DNA of 42,461 nucleotides from Gammaproteobacteria bacterium (GTDB lineage Bacteria; Pseudomonadota; Gammaproteobacteria; DSM-16500): NCBI GenBank assembly GCA_013288125.1, contig JABDCN010000013.1, positions 1 to 42,461 of the forward strand, read 5' to 3'. Shown piece by piece: positions 35,224 to 42,461 of this stretch (position 1 is its first letter; each line of letters starts with the position of its first letter). The notes under the pieces were generated by a model. It saw only the letters and a program-made list of their open reading frames with translations, ran no database searches and was not told where the DNA came from. The position numbers and the translations under genes were made by a program.

Positions 35224-35646
35224 TTACCCCTTTACCAGTGGCATTTGCGCATCGACCCAACTTCGCATACCGCCAGCCAAAGAGTATGCATTATAGCCTT
35301 GTTTTAAAGCTTGTGCGGCAATTTTTTGCGAATCCAGCCCTGTGTTGCCAATAAAAATAAGTGGCCGCGTGCGAAATTTTTCAATTTTTTGTAATGATTG
35401 CTGAAAGTCCTGCAATGTAAGATTAATTGCATCAATAATTCGACCATTGCGAAAAGCATCCGCACTACGTAAATCAATGATGACAGCATTATCATGATTT
35501 ATCTTTTGTGTCACTTCTGCTGCAGTAAGATCAAATGTTTTACGGCGCGCCCGCATCCACTCAACAATGATCAGTAAAATAAATGCCGCAGCCGCTACTA
35601 AGCTAAGCATGGCATGTCGAGATAAAAAATTGAGCAATTCTTGCAT
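35224..35646 (-). CDS. yibN: membrane-anchored rhodanese-like protein (YibN type)
   Basis: The 140-residue product has one N-terminal transmembrane helix (about 13-31), then a single rhodanese domain (VIIDLRSADAFRNGRI, INLTLQDF, LIFIGNTGLDSQKIA, AYSLAGGMRSW). Where active rhodaneses carry the catalytic Cys after the central strand, this protein reads FIGNTGLDS, with no cysteine, so sulfurtransferase activity is unlikely. From memory E. coli YibN also lacks a Cys at that point, so this may be a family trait. Gene order with grxC, secB and gpsA supports the assignment; the function remains unclear. Confidence 0.85.
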   Translation of the reverse strand: MQELLNFLSRHAMLSLVAAAAFILLIIVEWMRARRKTFDLTAAEVTQKINHDNAVIIDLRSADAFRNGRIIDAINLTLQDFQQSLQKIEKFRTRPLIFIGNTGLDSQKIAAQALKQGYNAYSLAGGMRSWVDAQMPLVKG

Positions 35647-35673
35647 GGGTTCACCTTATCGCTGTTTTTGGGG

Positions 35674-35809
35674 TTCGACCGTTGTTGGGGTTCGACCTTT
35701 GTTGGGCTTCGACCTTTGTTGGGCTTCGACCTTTGTTGGGCTTCGACCTTTGTTGGGCTTCGACCGTTGTTGGGCTTCGACCTTTGTTGGGCTTCGACCT
35801 TTGTTGGGC
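35674..35809. repeat. eight tandem copies of a 17-bp unit
   Basis: The unit TTCGACCTTTGTTGGGC is repeated eight times head to tail from 35674 to 35809. Copies 1 and 6 have CCGTTG instead of CCTTTG and copy 1 ends GGGG. Because 17 is not a multiple of three, the array stays open in several frames and yields spurious proteins. It occupies the space between comF and the rhodanese gene. Confidence 0.95.
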
Positions 35810-35823
35810 TTCGCTACGCTCAG

Positions 35824-35878
35824 CCCAACCTACGCCCAACCTACGCCTAACCTACGCCCAACCTACGCCTAACCTACC
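35824..35878. repeat. five tandem copies of an 11-bp unit ending at the comF stop
   Basis: The unit CC[CT]AACCTACG is repeated five times at 35824-35878, the last copy ending CC. It is joined to the 17-bp array by TTCGCTACGCTCAG (35810-35823). The array runs up to the comF stop codon (complement of CTA at 35878-35880). Confidence 0.93.
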
Positions 35879-36609
35879 TAATAGAAAACCGAATTTACCC
35901 TCGCACAACACCAAATATCAATATTTTTCGCACCATGATCTTTCAATAAACGGCAAAAAGCCCGCAATGTTTCACCTGTTGTCATCACATCATCCACCAC
36001 CGCAATCGATAAACCCTTATAACAACGATTACTCACAAAAGCATCCTGAATATTTTGTCTGCGTTGATGAGACGCCAATTGGCTCTGCGGCAATGTCGGC
36101 TTAATCCGTTTTGTTCCTAAAAAATCTAAGGGAATATGCAATCGCCTCGCAATGGGTCGCGCTATTTCCAAGGCTTGATTAAACCCCCGTTCTTTTAATC
36201 TGGTTTGATGCAAAGGAACAGGAATAATAACATCCGGCAATGGTTTTTCTCTATACCATTCTGTTTGAATTCGTCTAACCAATAATGTGCCGAATAATTG
36301 CGCAACAACTAATTGGTGGTAAAATTTTAATTGAATAATTAATTGATTAATGGGCGGTTGATATTTAAATAAAGGATAAGTTGCATCAAAAGACGGCGGT
36401 GTTTTAAGACAATCACCACATTTTACAGCAGCCCCTTTCACATAAAAAAAAGAAGCGCATTGCAAGCACTTATTCGTTAAAATAGGCAAGTCTTGTTCGC
36501 AATAAGAACATAACATAAAAGATTGATCACTGACATTTTCACAAATCACACAGTAAAAAGGCATAAACCAGCGGCAAAAACGACGAAATAATTGAGAAAG
36601 GTATGACAT
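35878..36609 (-). CDS. comF: ComF family phosphoribosyltransferase-like protein
   Basis: ComF proteins are needed for uptake of single-stranded DNA during natural transformation in several bacteria. The 243-residue product has an N-terminal zinc-finger region (CVICENV, CSYCEQDLP, KCLQCASF, KCGDCL) and the PRTase fold with PVPLHQTRLKERGFNQALEIAR (in part) and the PRPP loop VVDDVMTTGETLRA. The start at 36609 overlaps the divergent methyltransferase start by two bases. The stop codon touches the tandem-repeat array, so the extreme C-terminus (NSVFY) may have been reset by the repeat. Other competence genes are not visible. Confidence 0.93.
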   Translation of the reverse strand: MSYLSQLFRRFCRWFMPFYCVICENVSDQSFMLCSYCEQDLPILTNKCLQCASFFYVKGAAVKCGDCLKTPPSFDATYPLFKYQPPINQLIIQLKFYHQLVVAQLFGTLLVRRIQTEWYREKPLPDVIIPVPLHQTRLKERGFNQALEIARPIARRLHIPLDFLGTKRIKPTLPQSQLASHQRRQNIQDAFVSNRCYKGLSIAVVDDVMTTGETLRAFCRLLKDHGAKNIDIWCCARVNSVFY

Positions 36610-37387
36610 GCATTGCTCTCCTGAAAAAATAAAATCATTTGTATTAATGGATGAAGTGGGTAAAGAATTAATGGATCGTCTTGAGTGGATGACATTAAAA
36701 CCGCAAATGATTCTTGATGTCAGCAGCGAAAAAAGTCATTTAACTGATGCGTTACAACAACGATATCCTGAAGCAAAAATTTTGAAGGCTGATGAATTAA
36801 CTTTATCTAATCAATCAAAACTTGCTGAATTACCTTTACCTGATCAATCAAAATTTGCTGCATTAAATTTACCTGATCAATCTATTGATCTTGTGATTTC
36901 TAATTTATTTTTACCTTGGCAAAATAATTTCACTGCAACACTACGTGAATGGCATCGCTTGTTAAAACCCGATGGTTTATTACTATTTAGTGCATTAGGG
37001 CCCGCTACTTTATTTGAATGGCAATCAATTTTAGGTTCTGCTTATTTGCCAGAACGAATCGATATGCATGATTTAGGCGATTTATTATTGCAAGAAAAAT
37101 TTAGCGATCCTGTACTAGATGTAGATTATTGTACCTTAGTTTATCGAGAGAAAAATAAATTTTTTGCTGAATTGGAAGAATGTGGAATGCTTACACCTGA
37201 TGTGTCATATCCTAAAGAAAATTGCCTGCCAGATGAACATGGCAAATGGCATGCTGTATTTGAGATTGTTTATGCACATGCGTTTATGCCTGCAGAAAAA
37301 GAAACGATGACTGAAGATGGCGTCACACGCGTGTCAGTGGATGAATTAAAAAAACAATTGAAGAAATCTGTCATCCTGAACAAATAG
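36608..37387 (+). CDS. bioC: BioC-like SAM-dependent methyltransferase
   Basis: BioC methylates malonyl-ACP so that it can enter fatty-acid synthesis as the disguised pimelate precursor of biotin. The 259-residue product has the class I fold: ILDVSSEKSHLTDAL in the SAM-binding position, PDQSIDLVISNLFLPWQ, LREWHRLLKPDGLLLFSALGPATL and the BioC-like IDMHDLGDLL. Motif I (ILDVSSEKS) is degenerate compared with the usual glycine-rich loop, and the N-terminal FxxAAxxY segment of BioC is missing. Activity and symbol are therefore tentative. GAGAAAGG at 36594-36601, inside comF, supports the start at 36608. The last residues (SVILNK) are encoded by a TGTCATCCTGA repeat fragment. Confidence 0.68.
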   Translation: MHCSPEKIKSFVLMDEVGKELMDRLEWMTLKPQMILDVSSEKSHLTDALQQRYPEAKILKADELTLSNQSKLAELPLPDQSKFAALNLPDQSIDLVISNLFLPWQNNFTATLREWHRLLKPDGLLLFSALGPATLFEWQSILGSAYLPERIDMHDLGDLLLQEKFSDPVLDVDYCTLVYREKNKFFAELEECGMLTPDVSYPKENCLPDEHGKWHAVFEIVYAHAFMPAEKETMTEDGVTRVSVDELKKQLKKSVILNK

Positions 37388-37494
37388 AAATTCTGTCATC
37401 CTGAGCAAAGTTGTCATCCTGAGCGTAGCGAAGGATCACTAAAATACGACATGATACTTGCTTAGTGATCCTTCGCTACGCTCAGGATGACAAC
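37371..37494. repeat. palindromic dispersed repeat, copy C, with two extra half units
   Basis: Perfect 31-bp arms at 37410-37440 and 37464-37494 surround a 23-base centre (AAAATACGACATGATACTTG...) similar to that of copy A. Two short half units with TGTCATCCTGA precede it (from 37371 and 37394). The first lies within the end of the methyltransferase gene and encodes its last residues. It separates convergent genes and could act as a bidirectional terminator. Confidence 0.92.
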
Positions 37495-37512
37495 TTCCAC
37501 AAGATAACACCC

Positions 37513-39771
37513 CTACACCGACTTCTTAATCTCCGCCAAATTACCCATAATATGCCGCATCGCAGCTTCTATCATTTGTATTTTTTCCTTCAGTGGTTCA
37601 CGTTTCGCCAGAAGTGCTTCCTCTGTTAACTCAGATTTTTTATTTAACTCTTTCAACAAATCATCTCTCAAACGAATCGCTTCTTTACTTTCTTGCAAAA
37701 TCTGCCCCACAGACGTATCAATTTGTGAATACAAATCAACAACACGCGTTTTTCGTTCATCAGACACACTGCCATAACCTTGATTTTGTTGTCTGATCAA
37801 ATTCAAAATCACACTTTTCACTTCTTGATGCTGCTTCTTGATACCTTCAATGTTATATGAAGCAACTAATTGTTCTGTCGATAAAATTTCTTGATAATTT
37901 TTCAATAATCTCGACAATTCATCTATTTTTTTCATGCATGCATTTAACACTTCATTATTTTCTTGCGCTTGTTTCATTTTATCTTCAAACGAATGCGCAT
38001 TCCATTTTGCTGAATTCGTTTTTGCTTCTCGTATCAATCGATCGACTTGACTTTTAATACTCAACATCTCGTGCATCACTTGAGAAGCATTTAATACTTC
38101 TGTATCCACTTCTTGCATTAATTCATCCATTTTTCGTTTTAATATATTCAATTTCGGCGGCATATTTTCATCAATTTTTTCTTTATATTGTTGAGCAATT
38201 AATTGCATTTGCTTTAATGATGCTAATGTTTTTTCAGCCTGTAAAAAAACATCATGACTGCCTTCTGTTTCTTGCAACACTGTTTTAAGGCGATTCACTG
38301 AAGCACGAATCGTTGTCGTCATATTTTCAGCTTCACGTAACGTACGATTTACCTTATCCATGATTTCATTTAACTGCATCATGCGTTTATAAGTTTGCGC
38401 ACTTTGAGTAATAACATCTTTTCTTGATTTACAAAAATCATCCACTGATTTTCGATAACGATACGCTTGATCAGAAAATTTAAATTGAAAACTGCGTGGA
38501 AAAGGAACACGGATAATTTGAATCATTTCTGCCGTCGAAAATCGTGAATCTTCCTGAAAAAAAGTGCGATATAATGCATTGAGTTTTCCCAATTCTTTAA
38601 GCACTATTTTTAATTCAGGCGATTCTTCTACCCATGACGTATTACATTTTTGCAGCAATCCTAATTTATCTTTATCTTCATTTGAAACAATTGATTGTAA
38701 TGCTTCCATTGACAATGACACTGGCATCATCTCGCCTAATGTTTCTCCTATATCGCTCAATTCACCTGAATCTTTCAAATAAGCAATATTTGAAAACTTA
38801 CGATTAAATTCATGAATCATCACTTTCTTTTCATTAGCTGAAACATTAGGCCACGCTTTACTAAACACTTGACTATATGTTTTTGCAGCTGCATATAACG
38901 CTTCAATCAAATACCGTTTGAATTGTCCAAACTGTTCCATTTCTTGAGTAATTTCTTGATAAATTGTTTTTGTTTCTTCATTAAATCGCTTATCAATAGG
39001 CGCAATGTCATCCATTTTTTGTTTTAACATAGCCGTGATTTGAGTCAATTCACTGCATTCTTCATCGATTGCTTGCTTGGTTTGCTCTTTATTTTCTTGA
39101 CTAATATCAGTCATCTCTTTAAATACTAAGTCATTTAATTTATTACGCATTGCATTCATTTGATCAATAGCATCTGTCAGCATTTCACATTTGCTTTGAC
39201 TTATTTCCAAAATTTCTTTTTTAATGATATTGATTTCAGCAAAAATCATGGTTAATTTATCTTGTTGATCTTCTGTCGCGATTCTTGTTCTGACTCTGGT
39301 TTTTTCTTCTTCTTTTTTAATGGAAGGCATTTTTAATGAATAGATTGAAAATATTTTTTTTTCTTCTTCTTCAAAGCTAGGTAATCGTTGATTAATTGTT
39401 TTAATGATATCATTGTTGAGTTTAATACGATTGGATAATTGCTCTGTTTCTTTTATTTGAATACGTTCATTTTGAAATGGTAATTCATGAACAGGAATAT
39501 TAAATGCAGAATCAACTAAAAATCCATCCGTACAAAACAACGTGATATCTTGTGAGTCTGGACGACGATACGCTTTTTTAATATAAAGATGTTTTTCAAC
39601 GATATCTTGAGGAATGGCCATCGCAAGACTATCACAAATTTGGCGGATAAATTGATCCTGTTGTGTCTCTGTTAATATCGGTAAAATACCTTCAAAGATT
39701 TTAGGATCAAGGTAAAGATACAAATGATGCTCTATATTGGCGAGTTGATAATGACATAAAGCTGTTTTCAT
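37513..39771 (-). CDS. 752-residue coiled-coil protein, candidate effector
   Basis: No family is recognised. The first about 100 residues look globular, with aromatic-rich HHLYLYLDPKIFEGILPIL (22-residue region near the start, quoted in part) and DITLFCTDGFLVDSAF. From about 105 to the end the sequence is Lys/Glu/Gln-rich with long heptad-like stretches (for example about 175-280, 480-560 and 570-740), interrupted by a helical segment with SNIAYLKDSGELSDIGE and FPRSFQFKF. No signal peptide or TM helix is present, so it is probably cytosolic or translocated. It is monocistronic, flanked downstream by palindrome C and divergent from the amino-sugar kinase gene. Long coiled-coil proteins are frequent among Dot/Icm effectors, but a cytoskeletal or SMC-like bacterial role cannot be excluded; no ATPase motif is seen. 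Confidence 0.7.
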   Translation of the reverse strand: MKTALCHYQLANIEHHLYLYLDPKIFEGILPILTETQQDQFIRQICDSLAMAIPQDIVEKHLYIKKAYRRPDSQDITLFCTDGFLVDSAFNIPVHELPFQNERIQIKETEQLSNRIKLNNDIIKTINQRLPSFEEEEKKIFSIYSLKMPSIKKEEEKTRVRTRIATEDQQDKLTMIFAEINIIKKEILEISQSKCEMLTDAIDQMNAMRNKLNDLVFKEMTDISQENKEQTKQAIDEECSELTQITAMLKQKMDDIAPIDKRFNEETKTIYQEITQEMEQFGQFKRYLIEALYAAAKTYSQVFSKAWPNVSANEKKVMIHEFNRKFSNIAYLKDSGELSDIGETLGEMMPVSLSMEALQSIVSNEDKDKLGLLQKCNTSWVEESPELKIVLKELGKLNALYRTFFQEDSRFSTAEMIQIIRVPFPRSFQFKFSDQAYRYRKSVDDFCKSRKDVITQSAQTYKRMMQLNEIMDKVNRTLREAENMTTTIRASVNRLKTVLQETEGSHDVFLQAEKTLASLKQMQLIAQQYKEKIDENMPPKLNILKRKMDELMQEVDTEVLNASQVMHEMLSIKSQVDRLIREAKTNSAKWNAHSFEDKMKQAQENNEVLNACMKKIDELSRLLKNYQEILSTEQLVASYNIEGIKKQHQEVKSVILNLIRQQNQGYGSVSDERKTRVVDLYSQIDTSVGQILQESKEAIRLRDDLLKELNKKSELTEEALLAKREPLKEKIQMIEAAMRHIMGNLAEIKKSV

Positions 39772-39868
39772 GGCGTCTCCCTACGTCCTGAGGATGGCTC
39801 TAACTCCATTAAATATAACGCGATTTTGATTAAATTTCCTTTAAGAGTGTAATGGGAAGGATTTTACT

Positions 39869-40753
39869 ATGCAAACTTTATTAGTCGGCGTCGATGGTGG
39901 CGCTTCTAAATGTACAGTACGAATTGAAGATACTCAAGGTCAATTATTAGGTGAAGCCATGAGCGGGCCTGCGAATATTCGTCTTTCTGTCGAGCAAACA
40001 TGGCATTCTATTCGCACTGCATTAGATGCCGTTCTACATCCCTTAGGTCTTTCATTTGAAAAAGATCAAGCACGATTACAAGTTGGCATGGGATTAGCCG
40101 GCTCCGAAGTCAAAGAAGCCTATGACGCATTCTTACAAAAAGCCAAAGGATTTCGCACACTAATTGTTGCTTCAGATGCACATACTGCTTGTTTAGGAGC
40201 GCACAACGGCAACGATGGTGCTGTCATGATTATTGGAACAGGCGTGATAGGATTACAAATCGAACAGGCCCACATCAGCAAAGTAGGCGGGTTTGGTTTT
40301 CCACATGATGATAGAGGCGGCGGTGCATGGCTTGGCATGCAGGCGATTCATACCACCTTGTGTTGGTTAGATGGACGTTCGCCTGCTTCTGAATTAGCGC
40401 ATCGTGTGTATGAAAAATTTAATTGTCATCTCGATCATTTAGTCACGTGGGCAAATCAAGCTAATTCCACTGCATTTGCAGAACTCGCTCCTTTAGTGAT
40501 AGAACAAGCAAATCATGGCGATGCAAAAGCAATTCAATTAATGAAAACTGGCGCGTGTGCGATTGATGAAGTAGACAAAGCATTACGCGCAAAGCAAATC
40601 GATCAAAATACATTTTTACCTTGTGCATTAGTTGGTGGTGTCGCTGAATTTATGCAACCTTATTTAGGAGAGGCTTTGCGCGAACGATTACGACCGTGTC
40701 AATTACCGCCCGTATCAGGGGCCATTTTATTATTACGCGAGAAGATAAAATAA
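39869..40753 (+). CDS. N-acetylglucosamine/glucosamine kinase, BadF/BadG family
   Basis: The 294-residue product belongs to the ASKHA sugar-kinase group. Phosphate 1 motif is VGVDGGASKCTV at the N-terminus, the aspartate region is ASDAHTACLGAHNG, phosphate 2 is MIIGTGVIGL, and the substrate loop is GGFGFPHDDRGGGAWLG (about 142-158). The adenosine motif is CALVGGVAEFM. Related enzymes phosphorylate glucosamine or GlcNAc at C6. nagA begins three bases after its stop, so the pair probably turns GlcNAc from peptidoglycan or chitin breakdown into GlcNAc-6-P and then glucosamine-6-P. The exact sugar substrate cannot be read from sequence. Confidence 0.88.
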   Translation: MQTLLVGVDGGASKCTVRIEDTQGQLLGEAMSGPANIRLSVEQTWHSIRTALDAVLHPLGLSFEKDQARLQVGMGLAGSEVKEAYDAFLQKAKGFRTLIVASDAHTACLGAHNGNDGAVMIIGTGVIGLQIEQAHISKVGGFGFPHDDRGGGAWLGMQAIHTTLCWLDGRSPASELAHRVYEKFNCHLDHLVTWANQANSTAFAELAPLVIEQANHGDAKAIQLMKTGACAIDEVDKALRAKQIDQNTFLPCALVGGVAEFMQPYLGEALRERLRPCQLPPVSGAILLLREKIK

Positions 40754-40756
40754 ATC

Positions 40757-41950
40757 ATGAATACGACTCGACTCATTTTTTCTGGTGCACGCATTTTATC
40801 TCAACAACAATGGCTTGATGATCATGCTTTGATTGTAGAAAATAAAATAATTAAAGCGATTATTCCTGCTGATATGATCAAACATCATTTGCCAGCTAAA
40901 CAATACCATTTTTCTCCTGATTTTGTACTCGTGCCTGGTTTTATCGATTTACATATTCATGGCGCACAAGGAAAAGATGTCATGGATGATAGTGATCTTG
41001 CCTTTCAAACTATTTCACAAGCATTAGCTCAAGAGGGCGTCACTGGATTTTTAGCAACGACCATGACAGCACCTTCAGAAAAAATTATTTCGATTTTAAA
41101 AAAATCGGCTGCGATAAAAAATCATTTAGAAGGCGCTGCTTTGTTTGGTGTACATCTTGAAGGCCCTTTTATTGCACCTGAAAAAACGGGCGCACAACAA
41201 ATTGAATTTCTTCAATCACCTCATGCTGATTTAATTCAGCAATGGCAAGCTGCATCAGATAACATCATCAAATTAATTACGCTTGCGCCTGAATTACCTG
41301 GTTCAAACGAATTAATTCAAAGCTTAGTGAAAATGGGAATTATTGTTTCAGTTGGTCACACGAATGCAACTTACGATCAAACAAAAAAGGCGATTGATGC
41401 AGGTTGCTCACATGCCACACATTTATTTAATGCGATGCGCGGCATTCATCAGCGTGAGCCAGGCGCAGTCACTGCTTTATTATTATCGGAACGTGTGATG
41501 ACTGAAATCATTGTTGATGGCATTCATTTGCATCCTGCGATTGTCAAATTAATATTACAAGTAAAACACAAAGAACATATTGTGTTAGTGACGGATGCAA
41601 TGCGTGCAAAATGTTTAGGAAATGGTAAATATGAATTGGGCGGACAAGAAGTCGAAGTAATTAATGAACGAGTGACACTTGCAAATGGTACACTCGCGGG
41701 GAGTGTTTTGCGCATGCCGCAAGCCATTAAAAATGTGATGCAATTTACAGGATGTTCATTGAGCGATGCTGTGATGATGGCTTCTTATCATCCGGCGAGT
41801 GTGTTGGGGCTGCAAAATAAAAAAGGCAGTATCGCGATGGGAAAAGACGCGGATTTGGTGGTGATGAATGGGGAATTGGAAGTTGTGTTGACGGTGAGAG
41901 GGGGGAGGGAAGTACATTTTAGAAGGTCTATTCACAATTCGCTAGCTTGA
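40757..41950 (+). CDS. nagA: N-acetylglucosamine-6-phosphate deacetylase
   Basis: NagA removes acetate from GlcNAc-6-P, feeding amino-sugar recycling. The 397-residue product has the amidohydrolase landmarks: GFIDLHIHGAQGKD (about 63-76, with the HxH that is often lost in gamma-proteobacterial NagA), HLEGPFIAPEKTGAQ with the metal-ligand Glu, SVGHTNATYDQ, HATHLFNAM, DGIHLHPAIVK and VTDAMRAK with the catalytic Asp. The last codons (RSIHNSLA) lie in the left arm of a long palindrome shared with the end of spoT. It is coupled to the upstream kinase. Confidence 0.96.
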   Translation: MNTTRLIFSGARILSQQQWLDDHALIVENKIIKAIIPADMIKHHLPAKQYHFSPDFVLVPGFIDLHIHGAQGKDVMDDSDLAFQTISQALAQEGVTGFLATTMTAPSEKIISILKKSAAIKNHLEGAALFGVHLEGPFIAPEKTGAQQIEFLQSPHADLIQQWQAASDNIIKLITLAPELPGSNELIQSLVKMGIIVSVGHTNATYDQTKKAIDAGCSHATHLFNAMRGIHQREPGAVTALLLSERVMTEIIVDGIHLHPAIVKLILQVKHKEHIVLVTDAMRAKCLGNGKYELGGQEVEVINERVTLANGTLAGSVLRMPQAIKNVMQFTGCSLSDAVMMASYHPASVLGLQNKKGSIAMGKDADLVVMNGELEVVLTVRGGREVHFRRSIHNSLA

Positions 41951-42066
41951 GGTAAAAAACTTTGATTTTTGAGCATCGCAGCGCAGTTTACATAGAAGTA
42001 AATGAGCAGCGAAGCGCAGAAAATCAAAGTTTTTTACCCAAGATAGTAGAATTGTGAATAGACCTT
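41923..42066. repeat. 144-bp imperfect palindrome joining the ends of nagA and spoT
   Basis: Outer arms AAGGTCTATTCACAATTC (41923-41940) and GAATTGTGAATAGACCTT (42049-42066) are perfect inverses. So are the inner arms GGTAAAAAACTTTGATTTT (41951-41969) and AAAATCAAAGTTTTTTACC (42020-42038). Related GCAGCGCAG and GAAGCGCAG segments lie in the centre. The outer arms include coding sequence of nagA on one side and reach the spoT stop codon on the other. The inner hairpin with its T/A runs may terminate both convergent genes. Confidence 0.9.
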
Positions 42067-42461
42067 AATGCGCATGCGGCCTGCGCCGCATCACCCGTAT
42101 CACTTCCTTACGCTTTCGTATCTTCCCCAAAATACGCGCCAAATGCGGACGATTTCGCACTGAAATCGTCACGTCCACATGAAAATGATGCTCATCACTT
42201 TCTTGCGCACGAATATTTTGAATATTAGATTCTGCTTCTGAAATCGCTAAAGTCAAAGAAGCCAAACTGCCGCGCTGATTAATTAAATCCACTTTCAATT
42301 GCACAGAAAAATTGCCTGCAATACCCTCTTCCCAAGAAAGCGGAACATATTTATCTGCTTGATCATGAAAGCGTTCGATGTTAGGACAATGCAGCATATG
42401 CACTTCAATACCATGACCTATCTTAATAATTCCTGCGATTTGGTCCCCCGGAATAGGATGA
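42065..42461 (-). CDS. spoT: bifunctional (p)ppGpp synthetase/hydrolase SpoT, C-terminal end only
   Basis: SpoT controls the alarmone (p)ppGpp. Only the last 131 residues are in the window and the frame stays open to the window edge; an internal ATG at 42403 is not the true start. The visible part begins with HPIPGDQIAGIIKIGHGIEVH, the region after the TGS domain (quoted in part), then CPNIERF. It ends with the regulatory ACT domain (FSVQLKVDLINQRGSLASL, SNIQNIRAQ, VDVTISVRNRPHLARIL, IRVMRRR). RelA would have a similar tail, but the HPIPGD motif and the neighbourhood type favour SpoT. Its stop codon lies in the palindrome shared with nagA. Confidence 0.92.
   Translation of the reverse strand, partial: HPIPGDQIAGIIKIGHGIEVHMLHCPNIERFHDQADKYVPLSWEEGIAGNFSVQLKVDLINQRGSLASLTLAISEAESNIQNIRAQESDEHHFHVDVTISVRNRPHLARILGKIRKRKEVIRVMRRRPHAH

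Noticed and set aside
35674-35878. CRISPR-like array
   Set aside because: The units abut without spacers and the unit is only 17 or 11 bp; no cas gene is near.
35567-36104. Several overlapping open frames reading as FDLCWASTFVGLRPLLG-type repeats
   Set aside because: They are three-frame translations of the 17-bp tandem array, whose unit is not a multiple of three; there is no ribosome site and no coding signature outside the array.

Overview
The window looks like chromosome from an AT-rich, host-associated gammaproteobacterium of the order Legionellales (Coxiellaceae/Berkiella/Rickettsiella-like rather than Legionella itself; I cannot name the species). The main evidence is six components of a Dot/Icm type IVB secretion system: dotD-dotC-dotB, icmT-icmS and icmQ. 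They sit among housekeeping genes with typical gammaproteobacterial order (hfq-hflX-purA, yibN-grxC-secB-gpsA) and several genes with eukaryotic-like or effector-like features.

Layout. 1-4650: 3' truncated recG, a tRNA-Leu(CAG) gene and the hfq-hflX-purA cluster, read leftward. 4830-17800: an accessory stretch. It holds a degenerate Rab/Ras-like protein ending in a CaaX box, a zinc-finger protein paired with a cupin, a His/Thr-rich two-TM protein, a stand-alone AAA ATPase, and two related modular proteins of 1979 and 725 residues. 17756-19553: icmQ, a 66-residue ORF where an IcmR-type partner would be expected, and mlaA. 19637-26675: gpmI, ctpA and a 1350-residue helical-repeat protein that begins one base after ctpA. 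26745-27378: a mazEF toxin-antitoxin pair with a 34-bp operator-like palindrome. 27438-32273: an apparent five-gene operon dotD-dotC-dotB-LRR protein-membrane protein. 32549-33141: icmT-icmS, divergent from dotD. 33272-35646: gpsA, secB, grxC and a rhodanese-like gene. 35674-35878: two abutting tandem-repeat arrays. 35878-39771: comF, a BioC-like methyltransferase and a 752-residue coiled-coil protein. 39869-42461: an amino-sugar kinase, nagA and the 3' end of spoT.

How it works together. DotC and DotD belong to the outer-membrane core, DotB is the cytoplasmic ATPase, IcmS is an effector chaperone, and IcmT and IcmQ are accessory components. The large repeat, coiled-coil, LRR and Rab-like genes nearby are reasonable candidate effectors, but none was recognised as a characterised effector and no translocation signal was tested. 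The intergenic spaces are rich in palindromic repeats of several unrelated families, and several lie beside secretion genes. No transposase, rRNA, prophage or CRISPR array was seen. No gene-free stretch exceeds about 300 bases.
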